Assembly: GCF_003002825.1 (NCBI RefSeq)
Contig: NZ_PVTE01000012.1
Location: forward strand, 62,001 to 126,000
Length of the DNA: 64,000 bases
Origin: Spirosoma oryzae
Lineage (GTDB): Bacteria > Bacteroidota > Bacteroidia > Cytophagales > Spirosomataceae
Direction of reading: 5' to 3'
Shown here: positions 1-9,000 of the stretch, in pieces
Layout of the letters: the number at the start of each line of letters is the position of its first letter
Position numbering within the stretch: position 1 is the first letter of the stretch
Notes under the pieces: generated by a model
Told to the model about the DNA's origin: nothing
Seen by the model: the letters and a program-made list of their open reading frames with translations, nothing else
The model's database searches: none
Translations under genes and position numbers: made by a program

Positions 1-336
1 GACCGTGAAACCTGTATTCGCTACCTCGACCGTTTCCTGATGTTCTACATCAAGACGGCAGAGCCGCTCCAGCGAACGGCTCCCTGGCTCGACAAGCTGG
101 AGGGCGGCATGGCGTATCTGAAAAGCGTGGTCATCGACGACGTACTCGGCCTGAACGAGCAGTTCGAGCGCGAAATGGACTATGCCGTCGCCACGTATCA
201 GTGCGAATGGAAATCGGTAGTCGACGACGAAGACCTGCGCGGGCAATACCGGCACTTCGTCAATGCCAGCGACACCGACGATACCCTGGCGTTTGTCCCG
301 AACGGACGGGGGCAGCAGCAACCCGCAAACTGGTAA
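1..336 (+). CDS. nirB: Nitrite reductase [NAD(P)H] large subunit, C-terminal end (5' truncated by window)
   Basis: The frame is open from base 1 and ends at a TAA at 334-336, so only the last 111 codons are present. The residues (DRETCIRYLDRFLMFYIKTA, later AWLDKLEGG-like and YLKSVVIDD-like stretches) match the extreme C-terminus of NirB, the siroheme and FAD subunit that reduces nitrite to ammonium in the cytoplasm. None of the catalytic FAD, BFD or siroheme motifs lie inside the window, so the identification rests on the tail and on nirD starting 21 bases downstream. It is probably the promoter-proximal gene of the nitrate assimilation locus that runs to 11012. Confidence 0.85.
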   Translation, partial: DRETCIRYLDRFLMFYIKTAEPLQRTAPWLDKLEGGMAYLKSVVIDDVLGLNEQFEREMDYAVATYQCEWKSVVDDEDLRGQYRHFVNASDTDDTLAFVPNGRGQQQPANW

Positions 337-357
337 CTCCCTTTCTTCCCCAACACG

Positions 358-711
358 ATGGTAACTGAATTCGAAACACCCGAAACCCTGAGCTGGCACG
401 TTGCCGCTCCGATCAGCGCCTTTCCTACCGATGGGGGAGCCTGCGTAAAAATTGGTGAACGCCAGATTGCTGTGTTCAACTTCAGCCACACGGGCGAGTG
501 GTACGCCTGTCAGAACATGTGTCCGCACAAGATGCAGATGATTCTGTCGCGCGGCCTGACGGGCGATCAGAACGGGGAGCCTAAGGTGGCCTGCCCGTAT
601 CACAAGAAGACGTTTTCGCTCTGCACGGGTGAAAATCTCAACGGCGATGACTACCGGATCGAGACGTATCCCGTTCGGGTCGAGGCCGGTATGGTGTATG
701 TTGGTTTGTAA
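358..711 (+). CDS. nirD: Nitrite reductase small subunit NirD, Rieske-type
   Basis: This 117-residue protein has the length and fold pattern of NirD, the small partner of NirB in assimilatory NAD(P)H nitrite reductase. It carries both halves of a Rieske [2Fe-2S] ligand set, CPH at about residues 57-59 and CPYHKK at about residues 81-86. This is notable because the enterobacterial NirD keeps the fold but has lost the cluster ligands. It follows nirB by 21 bases and is surely cotranscribed. A hairpin at 717-743 follows the stop codon. The Rieske residues are seen directly; that they bind a cluster is inferred. Confidence 0.92.
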   Translation: MVTEFETPETLSWHVAAPISAFPTDGGACVKIGERQIAVFNFSHTGEWYACQNMCPHKMQMILSRGLTGDQNGEPKVACPYHKKTFSLCTGENLNGDDYRIETYPVRVEAGMVYVGL

Positions 712-716
712 GTTGG

Positions 717-743
717 TCAGGCGGTGTGACTAGCACCGCCTGA
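717..743 (+). terminator. Hairpin after nirD
   Basis: Ten-base arms TCAGGCGGTG (717-726) and CACCGCCTGA (734-743) pair perfectly around a 7-base loop, 5 bases after the nirD stop. No clear T-tract follows, so it may be a weak terminator or an mRNA 3'-end stabiliser between nirBD and the kinase gene. Confidence 0.5.
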
Positions 744-808
744 CGATCAATTGCCTGATTTCGACAGCAGTAGGCAGGTTTACTGGTACACTTTTTTGTC
801 ATATCCCT

Positions 809-2281
809 ATGGTCACGACGCGGTTTACACGACGGTATATAGTAGCCCTCTCACTGGTGGCGGGTCTGACGATCTGCGGGCAGTTCCTGATTCACCGACA
901 GCTCGACGGGCAAACCAGCGACGCTTACGTGCTGAATTACGCCGGTCGGCAGCGTTTCCAGAGTCAGCAGATCGTTAAAGATGCCTTGCTGATGACGAGT
1001 CAGGCAATCCCTGCTGCGTCAGTAAACGCATTGGCCCAGACGCAGCGGCAGCTATTGGCCCGGTGGGAGCGCTTTCACCAGGAACTGATGAGTGGCCACC
1101 TCACCGATCTTGGCCTGACTGTACCCAACAGCCCCACCGTTCAGACACTATTCCGACAGCTAGACCCCCACTTCCGGACTATCCGGGATCAGGCGCATCG
1201 TCTACTTACGCTTGCTGGCCAACCGATCCGTGACAGCCGTGCCGAACAGGCGGCTATCCAGACGCTACTGACCCACGACACGCTGTTTCTCAACCGGATG
1301 GACGCCATTGTCCGGCAATACAGCCGCGAAGCCGAACAGAAAGTCGAGCGGCTACGGACCATCGAAAACTGGCTGCTACTGATTACGCTGGTCGTGCTGG
1401 TGCTGGAAGCACTACTCATTTTTAGTCCGGCGGTTCGGATGATTCGCGAAGCCGTCGACCGATTGACAGCCGCTCACCAACAGGCCGCGCAGGCTAACGA
1501 AGCCTTGCAACGCACAAATCAGTCGCTGAAACTGGCGCAGCAACAATTGATGCATGAGACGGCCCTGCGCCACAAACAGCAGCTCACCGAACAGCGCGTA
1601 CGCCTGTCGGCAGTAGTACAGGGGCAGGAGGAAGAACGACGCCGGCTATCGCGCGAACTGCACGACGGTATCGGGCAGATGCTCACCGGCGCTAAACTAT
1701 TGTCCGAAAACGTCCGGTCGATCGATCAGTTGCCCCCTACCGATCAGACCACGTTTGGCAAACTGAAAACACTGTTGGTACGCATCATTCAGGAAACGCG
1801 GCACGTATCCAACAACCTGATGCCACCCGTCCTGAGCGACTTCGGGCTGCTGGCCGCCCTGCGCCTGCTTACCGAACAGCAGCACGAACAGACGGGTATC
1901 GAAGTAAGCTTGCAGACGAAGCTGGTCGACGCCCGCTTCAACCCAGCCGTTGAAATCGGCCTGTACCGTATTGCCCAGGAAGCCATCAACAACGCCACCA
2001 AACACGCGGATGCCAGCCGTATACTGGTTAGCCTGAACTGGCGTGGCGATCAACTACAGTTACGCATTCAGGACGACGGCTGCGGTTTCGACTACTCCTT
2101 CCCAGCGGCCGTACGTTCGCAAGGGTTGCACAACATGCGGGAGCGCGCCAAATTACTGGACGGTAGCTTTCGGCTACTCACCCGACCGCGTGCCGGCACT
2201 ACCGTGCAAGTCTACGTGCCCATAAGCGTAGCAACGCAGTCAGCGATGCGTTCCATCGCAGCGGCTACGCCAATCTACTAA
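809..2281 (+). CDS. Orphan NarX-like sensor histidine kinase (HisKA_3 family)
   Basis: A 490-residue membrane sensor kinase. TM1 is near residues 9-28. An extracytoplasmic helical region of about 155 residues resembles the type IV pili methyl-accepting/NarX sensor bundle, and TM2 is near residues 188-207. A coiled-coil linker rich in Q, A and E follows to about residue 265. The HisKA_3 dimerisation helix has the phospho-acceptor in RELHDGIGQ (His285), and a HATPase_c domain follows with the N-box QEAINNATKHA near residue 390 and a G-box DDGCGFD. No response regulator is in the window, although NarX-type kinases usually pair with a LuxR-type regulator. Its position between nirBD and the nitrate import genes suggests sensing of nitrate or nitrite, but this is inference. 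The ATG at 809 puts TM1 right at the N-terminus. Confidence 0.85.
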   Translation: MVTTRFTRRYIVALSLVAGLTICGQFLIHRQLDGQTSDAYVLNYAGRQRFQSQQIVKDALLMTSQAIPAASVNALAQTQRQLLARWERFHQELMSGHLTDLGLTVPNSPTVQTLFRQLDPHFRTIRDQAHRLLTLAGQPIRDSRAEQAAIQTLLTHDTLFLNRMDAIVRQYSREAEQKVERLRTIENWLLLITLVVLVLEALLIFSPAVRMIREAVDRLTAAHQQAAQANEALQRTNQSLKLAQQQLMHETALRHKQQLTEQRVRLSAVVQGQEEERRRLSRELHDGIGQMLTGAKLLSENVRSIDQLPPTDQTTFGKLKTLLVRIIQETRHVSNNLMPPVLSDFGLLAALRLLTEQQHEQTGIEVSLQTKLVDARFNPAVEIGLYRIAQEAINNATKHADASRILVSLNWRGDQLQLRIQDDGCGFDYSFPAAVRSQGLHNMRERAKLLDGSFRLLTRPRAGTTVQVYVPISVATQSAMRSIAAATPIY

Positions 2282-2391
2282 GTATTTTTCCCAACTGTAC
2301 TTTTTTTATAAAAAACCAAATTATTTAAATTGAATACGGTCTTTTATCGAAATTTAGTGCCTATTTTTTTCACAAATACAGCTATTTACTA

Positions 2392-2420
2392 TTGAATACT
2401 AGAAAAAATACCTACTTTTA
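2392..2420 (+). promoter_or_regulatory. Candidate Bacteroidota sigma-A promoter
   Basis: TTG at 2392-2394 and TACTTTTA at 2413-2420 are separated by 18 bases. The second element differs from the Bacteroidota -7 consensus TAnnTTTG at its last base, and the spacer is one base shorter than usual. It lies in the most AT-rich part of the gap before the porin gene. Confidence 0.35.
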
Positions 2421-2560
2421 TTCTGTCAATAGCAACACAAGTACTTAGTAATAATACTTAGTTCATTATTCTCTGTTCCTGTAGCCGGCACAGTACATAC
2501 ACCAGATTACTTACGCTGTTTCTATCGATCTAATGGCGGTTTGATCAATAGCAATAGAAA

Positions 2561-2590
2561 GCCCCGACAGGATGGCGGTCCTAGCGGGGC
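2561..2590 (+). promoter_or_regulatory. Leader hairpin upstream of porin gene
   Basis: GCCCCG at 2561-2566 and CGGGGC at 2585-2590 close a stem that continues with AGGA (2569-2572) against TCCT (2579-2582) after a two-base internal loop on each side. It lies about 50 bases before the porin start, so it would be in the leader of a transcript from 2420. It could be an attenuator or a target for an antiterminator; no T-tract follows directly. Confidence 0.4.
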
Positions 2591-2638
2591 AAGTGGTTTA
2601 CCTTCTTTCGTGTTCCACAGTTAAACCAAGTCAAATGT

Positions 2639-4010
2639 ATGGACTTTTTCATACGGCACAAAACGATTCTAAGCGTTTGTGCCTTAACGGGACTGCTCGT
2701 AACAACGGCGAATGCCCAGTTTACGTTTAGCGGTCGGCTTCGTACGCGAACCGAATACCGAAACGGGCAGGGCTCCCCATTGAGAGAGGGCGACACGCCC
2801 GCTTTTTTCACATCGCAGCGAACGCGTATCAGCGCGGGCTACAGCGGCTACCGAATCAAAGCGTTTGCGACCCTTCAGGACGTACGAGTCTGGGGACAGG
2901 ATGCGTCGACCGTAAACCGAACGACCACTGCCGACTTGAACGGCCTGATGCTCCACGAAGCCTGGGGTGAATTTAGCCTGCTCGACACCAGTCAGACCAG
3001 GCTCGGCAAAGAGTTATCGCTTAAAATCGGTCGGCAGGAGCTGGTGTACGGACGACGTACGCTTACTGGGTAACCTCGACTGGCTTCAGCAAGGACGTCG
3101 GCACGATATGGCCCTGCTGAAATGGGCCAACAACGGCTGGATGCTAAACGGTGGCGTTGCGTACAATCAGAACCGCGAACAGAAATCCGGAACGGTGTAC
3201 AACGGGGTACCAACTACCTACGCAGCCGGTACCAACGGCATCGGCACCGACTATAAATCACTCCAGTTCGTGTATCTGGGTCGTAAGTTTTCGGCGGGTA
3301 ATTTCTCGCTGCTGGCCATTAAAGATGATTTCAGCCAGTACACCACCACGCCCACCAGCGGCACGGTGGCTGCCACGACAACCTACTCCGACGCGACCTG
3401 GAGCCGGGTGACGGCGGGTGCCTACGTCAATGCGCAGGTCAAGAAGCTGGGGGTGAAAGCCGAAGCGTATTACCAGGGCGGCAAGTACCGCGACGGCCGG
3501 GATCTGAGTGCCACGTTTTATTCGCTGGTACTGTCGTACGCAACGACCAGCCGTACTACCCTGCTCGGCGGGATCGACCACAGCAGCGGCAACAACCCCG
3601 GCAACACGACCGGCACCAGCCACCGCTTCGACCCGCTGTACGGTACCCCGCACAAGCACTGGGGCTACATGGATTATTTCTACGTCGCGGATGGTTTCGG
3701 CACGGGCGGTCTGTCAGACATGTACCTGAAACTACGCTACAAACCCCTCGACCGGTTCACCGTCACCTTCGACACGCACCAGTTCACCAGTACTAACCCG
3801 ATTATCGGGCTGGATAAGGTGGAGATGAACAATCCTTCGTTCGGCCAGGAGTACGATCTGATTGGGTACTATACCATAACGAAACAGATTGGATTGGAAG
3901 GTGGCTATTGCGTCTTCAACGCTACCGACGCCATGGCCGCTGCAAAGAGCGTGGCCGATCCCAGGAAGACGGCGACCTGGGCGTACCTGATGGTCAACCT
4001 GCGCTTCTAA
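2639..4010 (+). pseudogene. Alginate-export-family outer-membrane porin with apparent +1 frameshift
   Basis: Two overlapping frames encode one outer-membrane beta-barrel of about 457 residues. The first frame (2639-3073) starts with a signal peptide ending TANAQ, then barrel strands (FTFSGRLRTRTEYRNGQ), and reaches GRQELVY. It then runs into a stop at 3071. The second frame resumes at 3051 as DDVRLLGNLDWLQQGRRHD and continues to the barrel C-terminus YLMVNLRF (terminal Phe) at 4010. Removing one G at 3050-3051 restores the family sequence GRQELVYDDVRLLGNLDW. The gene is therefore either a recent pseudogene or intact with a sequencing error; all else is undamaged. Homologues in nitrate loci of this phylum sit beside narK, so it may admit nitrate or another anion, which is inference. 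Confidence 0.75.
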
Positions 4011-4112
4011 ACGCACCTGCGTCTACGAAACACCTACCGCATCATACCGACCGGCACCGGCCGCGTCGACGATAATTTTTCTCCTGATTCATCCATACAA
4101 CCGGCTACATCC

Positions 4113-5399
4113 ATGGCGACTGGTAAACTCTCCAAGCTTACGATCTTCTCCGCATCGGGTATCCAGATGCGCACCTTCCACATCACGTGGCTAACCTTCT
4201 TTGTCTGCTTTTTCGGCTGGTTCGGTATTGCCCCGCTGATGCCCATCATTCGGGAAGATTTACACCTGACCAAACCACAGATCGGCAATGCCATCATCGC
4301 AGCCGTATCGATCACGGTGTTTGCCCGCCTGATCGTAGGCCGTCTATGCGATACCATCGGCCCACGCATTACCTACACTGGTCTGCTGGTGCTGGGGGCA
4401 ATTCCGGTACTGGGCATCGGCCTGTCGCACAGCTACGAATCGTTTCTCTGGTTCCGGCTGGCGATTGGTGTTATCGGCGCGTCGTTCGTCATCACGCAGT
4501 TTCACACCTCAGCCATGTTTGCCGATACGATCAAAGGAACGGCCAATGCGGTTGCCGGCGGTTGGGGAAATCTCGGTGGGGGTGTTACGAACATGGTTAT
4601 GCCGCTGATTCTGGGTGCGTTCGTAGCTGCCGGCTACACCAAACCCGAAGCCTGGCGGCTGGCGATGCTCGTACCGGGCGTGATGCTGCTCGTTATGGCG
4701 GTTGTCTACTATCGCTTTACGAAAGATACGCCCGAGGGTAACTACGCCGACATCAACCGTAGCAACACGGTCGACGCCAATCCGGTGAGTTTTGGTAAGG
4801 CTGCCGCCGACTGGCGCGTATGGGCGCTGTTTCTGGCTTACGGTGCCTGCTTCGGTATCGAAATTACGTTCGATGGCGTAGCTGCCCTCTACTTCACCGA
4901 CACCTTCAAACTCGATCTGGCGACAGCCGGCTTACTGGCGGGTATCTTCGGGTTCATGAACATTTTTGCCCGTGCACTGGGTGGTATCGTAGCCGACAAG
5001 GTTGGCGCTAAACACGGGATGCGGGGCAAAGGCATTCTACTGGCGACCATGCTGTTGCTCGAAGGACTGGGTATCATGCTCTTTTCCCAGACAGGCAGCA
5101 TTGCCCTCGCCGTAACCGTGATGCTGGGTTTTGCCATGTTCCTGAAAATGGCCAATGGTGCTACGTACGCCATCGTACCGTTCGTGAATAAGCGGGCTGT
5201 GGGTGCCGTCAGCGGTATCGTCGGGGCGGGGGGTAACGTCGGGGGTGTGCTGGCGGGCTTCCTGTTCAAGTCGGAAAGCATCAGCTACGGACAGGCGTTT
5301 CTTTACATCGGTATCGCCGTAGCGGTTGTCGCGATGGTCGTCGCCGTGACCCGCTTCGAGAAGAAGCCCGTACCCGAACCAGTTGTCGAATTTGCGTAA
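4113..5399 (+). CDS. narK: NarK-type nitrate/nitrite MFS transporter
   Basis: A 428-residue, 12-TM major-facilitator protein that moves nitrate and/or nitrite across the inner membrane. It carries both glycine-rich nitrate signature motifs, GGWGNLGGGVT at about residue 150 and GIVGAGGNVGGVLAG at about residue 370. The substrate-site arginine of TM2 is in ARLIVGRLCDTIG, which also forms the MFS loop motif. It lies between the porin and the nitrate reductase, so uptake for assimilation is the likely role. The start at 4113 leaves a short cytoplasmic tail before TM1 (WLTFFVCFFGWFGIAPL). A large inverted-repeat element follows directly. Confidence 0.9.
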   Translation: MATGKLSKLTIFSASGIQMRTFHITWLTFFVCFFGWFGIAPLMPIIREDLHLTKPQIGNAIIAAVSITVFARLIVGRLCDTIGPRITYTGLLVLGAIPVLGIGLSHSYESFLWFRLAIGVIGASFVITQFHTSAMFADTIKGTANAVAGGWGNLGGGVTNMVMPLILGAFVAAGYTKPEAWRLAMLVPGVMLLVMAVVYYRFTKDTPEGNYADINRSNTVDANPVSFGKAAADWRVWALFLAYGACFGIEITFDGVAALYFTDTFKLDLATAGLLAGIFGFMNIFARALGGIVADKVGAKHGMRGKGILLATMLLLEGLGIMLFSQTGSIALAVTVMLGFAMFLKMANGATYAIVPFVNKRAVGAVSGIVGAGGNVGGVLAGFLFKSESISYGQAFLYIGIAVAVVAMVVAVTRFEKKPVPEPVVEFA

Positions 5400-5417
5400 G
5401 ATTAATTGATTTATTCC

Positions 5418-5983
5418 ACCCCCAACCCCCTGAAGGATAGGACTGTTAAGTTCTGGCACATCTACCCCCCAGCCCCCTAAAGGCTAATCTTGTAGGGGTT
5501 TCACGTCCTGTACTTAACTGACTTTATGGACAGGCTTTTTTACCCCTAAATCCCCTGAAGGGCAGGGCTGTTAAGTTCTTGATTTAACGCTGGTAGTGTC
5601 CAAATTTCCTTCGGCTAACTATACCCCCCGCCCCCTAAAGGGGGTGAACTTCATTTGTGGAATGCTCCCCCTTTAGGGGGCTGGGGGGTAGGGCGGAACA
5701 GAACTTAACAGCCCTGCCCTGAAGGGGACTTTACTCGCACTTAGAAAAAGTCCGGCAGCGGCCGACCGCCCTTCAGGGGATTTAGGGGTAAAAAAGCTCC
5801 TTTGCGAAGTGCTCGGTTTTGAAGGCTCAAAACCCCTACAAGGTTAGCCCTAAAGGGGGAGTGGTTTCTTTACGGAATGCTCCCCCTTTAGGGGGCTGGG
5901 GGGTAGATGTGTTGAAGTGAATTTGGTTTCTAATAGTATCAAATCAAGAACTTAACTGCCCCATCCTTCAGGGGGTTGGGGGT
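5418..5983. repeat. Nested inverted-repeat (REP-like) element, copy 1
   Basis: The 603-base gap between narK and the nitrate reductase is almost wholly a giant imperfect palindrome centred near 5655. At least four concentric arm pairs can be read: 5418-5453 with 5947-5983; 5461-5481 with 5887-5907; 5540-5580 with 5701-5719 and 5767-5791; and 5621-5644 with 5667-5690. The modules are variants of ACCCCTAAATCCCCTGAAGG and of TAGGGGGCTGGGGGGTA. Phrases such as CAGGGCTGTTAAGTTC recur in the copy at 52586. No open frame is credible here. It would fold strongly on either strand. Confidence 0.8.
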
Positions 5984-6002
5984 CGTTCAGACAGCATTGC
6001 TC

Positions 6003-9000
6003 ATGGTAAAGTCAACCTGCTCGTATTGTGGTGTCGGCTGCGGTGTATTGGTTGATAAAGACCGCAACGGTCAGTTGACACTACAGGGCGACCCCGATCA
6101 TCCCGGCAGCAAAGGCCTGTTGTGCTCAAAGGGCATGAACCTGCATTACACGGTTATGGATCAGTCGGATCGGTTGCTGTATCCGCAGATGCGCTACAAC
6201 CGGAGTATGCCGCTCGAACGGGTGTCGTGGGACGATGCGCTGGACCGGGCAGCTGCCGTATTTACGTCGATCATTGCCAAGTACGGTCCTGACTCGGTCG
6301 GCTTCTATGCATCGGGACAATGCCTGACTGAAGAATATTACCTGATTAACAAGCTGACGAAGGGCTTTCTGGGCACCAATAATCTCGACACCAATTCCCG
6401 GCTGTGTATGTCGTCGGCCGTAGTCGGCTACAAACAGACGCTGGGCGAAGATTCGGTACCCTGCTCCTACGAAGACATCGACCTGGCCGACACCTTGCTG
6501 GTAGCGGGAGCGAATCCGGCCTGGTGCCACCCCATTATTTTTCGGCGTGTCGAAGCCCGGAAAGCCGCTTTCCCCGATTTCAAGCTGATCGTTGTCGACC
6601 CGCGCCGGACACAGACCGCCGTCATGGCCGACCTGCACCTGCAAATCAAGCCCGGCACCGATGTCACGCTCTACCACGCCATCGCGCGCGGACTCATCGA
6701 CCGGGGGCTTATCGATCAGGCGTTCATCGACAACCATACCGATGGCTTCGATGCGTTCAACGAGAAAGTCCACGAACGTAGCCTGAAAGAAGCGGCTTCC
6801 ATTTGTGGCATACCGCTCGAAGACCTGAAGTGGGCCATCGAATACATTGGTCGCTCGAAAGGGTTCATGAGCATGTGGACGATGGGCCTGAACCAGAGCG
6901 TCATCGGTGTCAACAAAAACGTCTCGCTCATCAACCTGTCGCTCATCACGGGGCAGATCGGCAAGCCCGGCACGGGACCGCTGTCGCTGACGGGTCAGCC
7001 CAACGCCATGGGCGGTCGCGAAACGGGTGGTATGGCGAACCTGCTCTCGGCCCACCGCGACCTGGCCAACCCCGCCCACCGGCAGGAGATCGCTACGTTC
7101 TGGGGTGTCGACAGCGTCCCCGACAAACCCGGCCTGACGGCAACCGACATGTTTGCAGCCCTGCGTGACGGCCGGATGAAAGCCATCTGGATCGTCTGCA
7201 CCAATCCGATGGTCAGCCTGCCCGATTCACGGATTGTAGAGGAAGCGCTGCAAAACGCCCGATTCGTTGTCGTGCAGGACATCTCTAATCGGTCCGATAC
7301 CGTCGCTTACGCCGATCTGGTTTTACCGGCCGCTGGCTGGGGGGAGAAAATCGGGACGATGACCAATTCCGAACGGCGGGTATCGTACCTGAACAAGTTT
7401 GCCGAACCACCGGGCGAAGCCAAACCCGACGCCGAAATCATCTGGACGTTTGCGCAGAAAATGGGCTTCGGCGACGCCTTCGCCTACACGCATCCGGCAC
7501 AGGTCTATGATGAGCATGTTCGGCTGACCAAAGGCACCAACATCGACATTACAGGACTGAGTCATGAGCGGCTCCGTACGGGCGGCACTATCCAATGGCC
7601 CGTCCCGACCGCTGAGTCGACCGGCACGAAACGGCTCTTTACCGACCATCAGTTTTACACGCCTAACCGTCGGGCGCAGATCAAAACGGTCTCCGACGCG
7701 AATCACTCTGAACCGACCACGCCAGATTTTCCGCTCATTCTGACCACCGGCCGCATCCGCGATCAATGGCACACGATGACCAAAACCGGTAAGGTCGCCA
7801 AGCTGAACACGCATATCCCAAAGCCTTTTCTGGACATTCATCCGAAAGACGCTAGCGAGCGCGGCATTGAGGACGGCGATCCGGTTGTCATCAAGGGGCA
7901 CCGGGGCGAGGTTCGGGTCAATGCGAAACTGACGAAAGACATCCGGCGGGGTGTCGTCTTCCTGCCGATGCACTGGGGCAAGCTCTTCAACAAAGACTTT
8001 GCCCGCGCCAACAACGTCACGAGTTCGCTGTACGACCCCATCTCGAAAGAACCGGACCTGAAGTTTTCAGCCGTGCAGGTAGCCAGGGTATCGGCACCGG
8101 CCCGGCGCATTCTGATCGTCGGGGCCGGGGCTGCGGCCACGCGGTTCGTCAGTGCCCACCGCGCCCTGAACACCAAGGACGAGATTCACGTGTTTAGCCG
8201 GGAGATCAATCCGTTTTACAACCGGGTCATGCTACCCGACTACGTCAGTGGCATCAAATCGTGGGAAAAGTTGGTGAAGCTCACGCCCGACGCCGTGGCG
8301 GATCTGAACGTGATACTGCACACCGGCATCAGCATCGACGCCATCGACCGGAGCGCGAAAACGATTACCGATTCAACCGGTACCGTTCATGCCTACGACA
8401 TACTGCTGCTCACGACGGGCAGTCGCGCGTTTATGCCCGCCGAGTACAAAACCCAGTTGCAGGGCGTACTGACGATGCGTACCCGCCATGACGCCGACGA
8501 CCTGCTACAACAGCTGCAACCCGGCGACCCCTGTATGATTGTCGGCGGGGGACTGCTTGGGCTTGAACTGGCGGCATCGCTACGGGAAATTGGCGTACGG
8601 GTGTATGTGGTACAGCGCGAAAACCGCCTGATGACCCGTCAACTCGATGAAATTGCCAGTGAGCTACTCTATCAGGAACTGACCGACCGGGGTATCGACA
8701 TTCTGTACAACGAAAGCATCCGCTACTATGTCGGTGAGGAAGCCGTCGAAGGCGTACACATGGCCAACGGGCAGACTATTCCGGTCAAGGCTGTCGTGTT
8801 TGCTATTGGTACACAACCCAACACGGAACTGGCCCGCGCGGCAGGCCTGGCCGTCAACCGGGGGATTGTCGTCGATGAATACCTGCAAACGTCGGATACC
8901 AGCATTTTTGCTGCGGGTGAGGTAGCTGAGATGAACGGGCAGCAATGGGGCATTACCGCTGCCGCCGAGGAGCAGGCGGAGGTAATCGCCCGGCATCTCA

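Larger units (their letters stand above)
2282..2638. other. AT-rich intergenic region upstream of the porin gene
   Basis: This 357-base gap is much more AT-rich than its surroundings, with runs of T at about 2301-2307 and 2363-2370. I see no coding potential. It holds a candidate promoter (2392-2420) and a strong hairpin (2561-2590), and most likely controls the porin, narK and nas genes. Confidence 0.6.

Noticed and set aside
3258..3659. Antisense frame (133 codons) opposite the porin
   Set aside because: It is a low-complexity shadow of the Thr/Ala-rich barrel coding region.
5976..6002. TTG start extending the nitrate reductase by nine codons
   Set aside because: These codons lie within the right arm of the nested repeat, and the conserved N-terminal CSYCGVGC motif starts just after the ATG at 6003.
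6126..7079. Antisense frame (317 codons) opposite the nitrate reductase
   Set aside because: Shadow of codon bias. No start region, domain or partner gene supports it.
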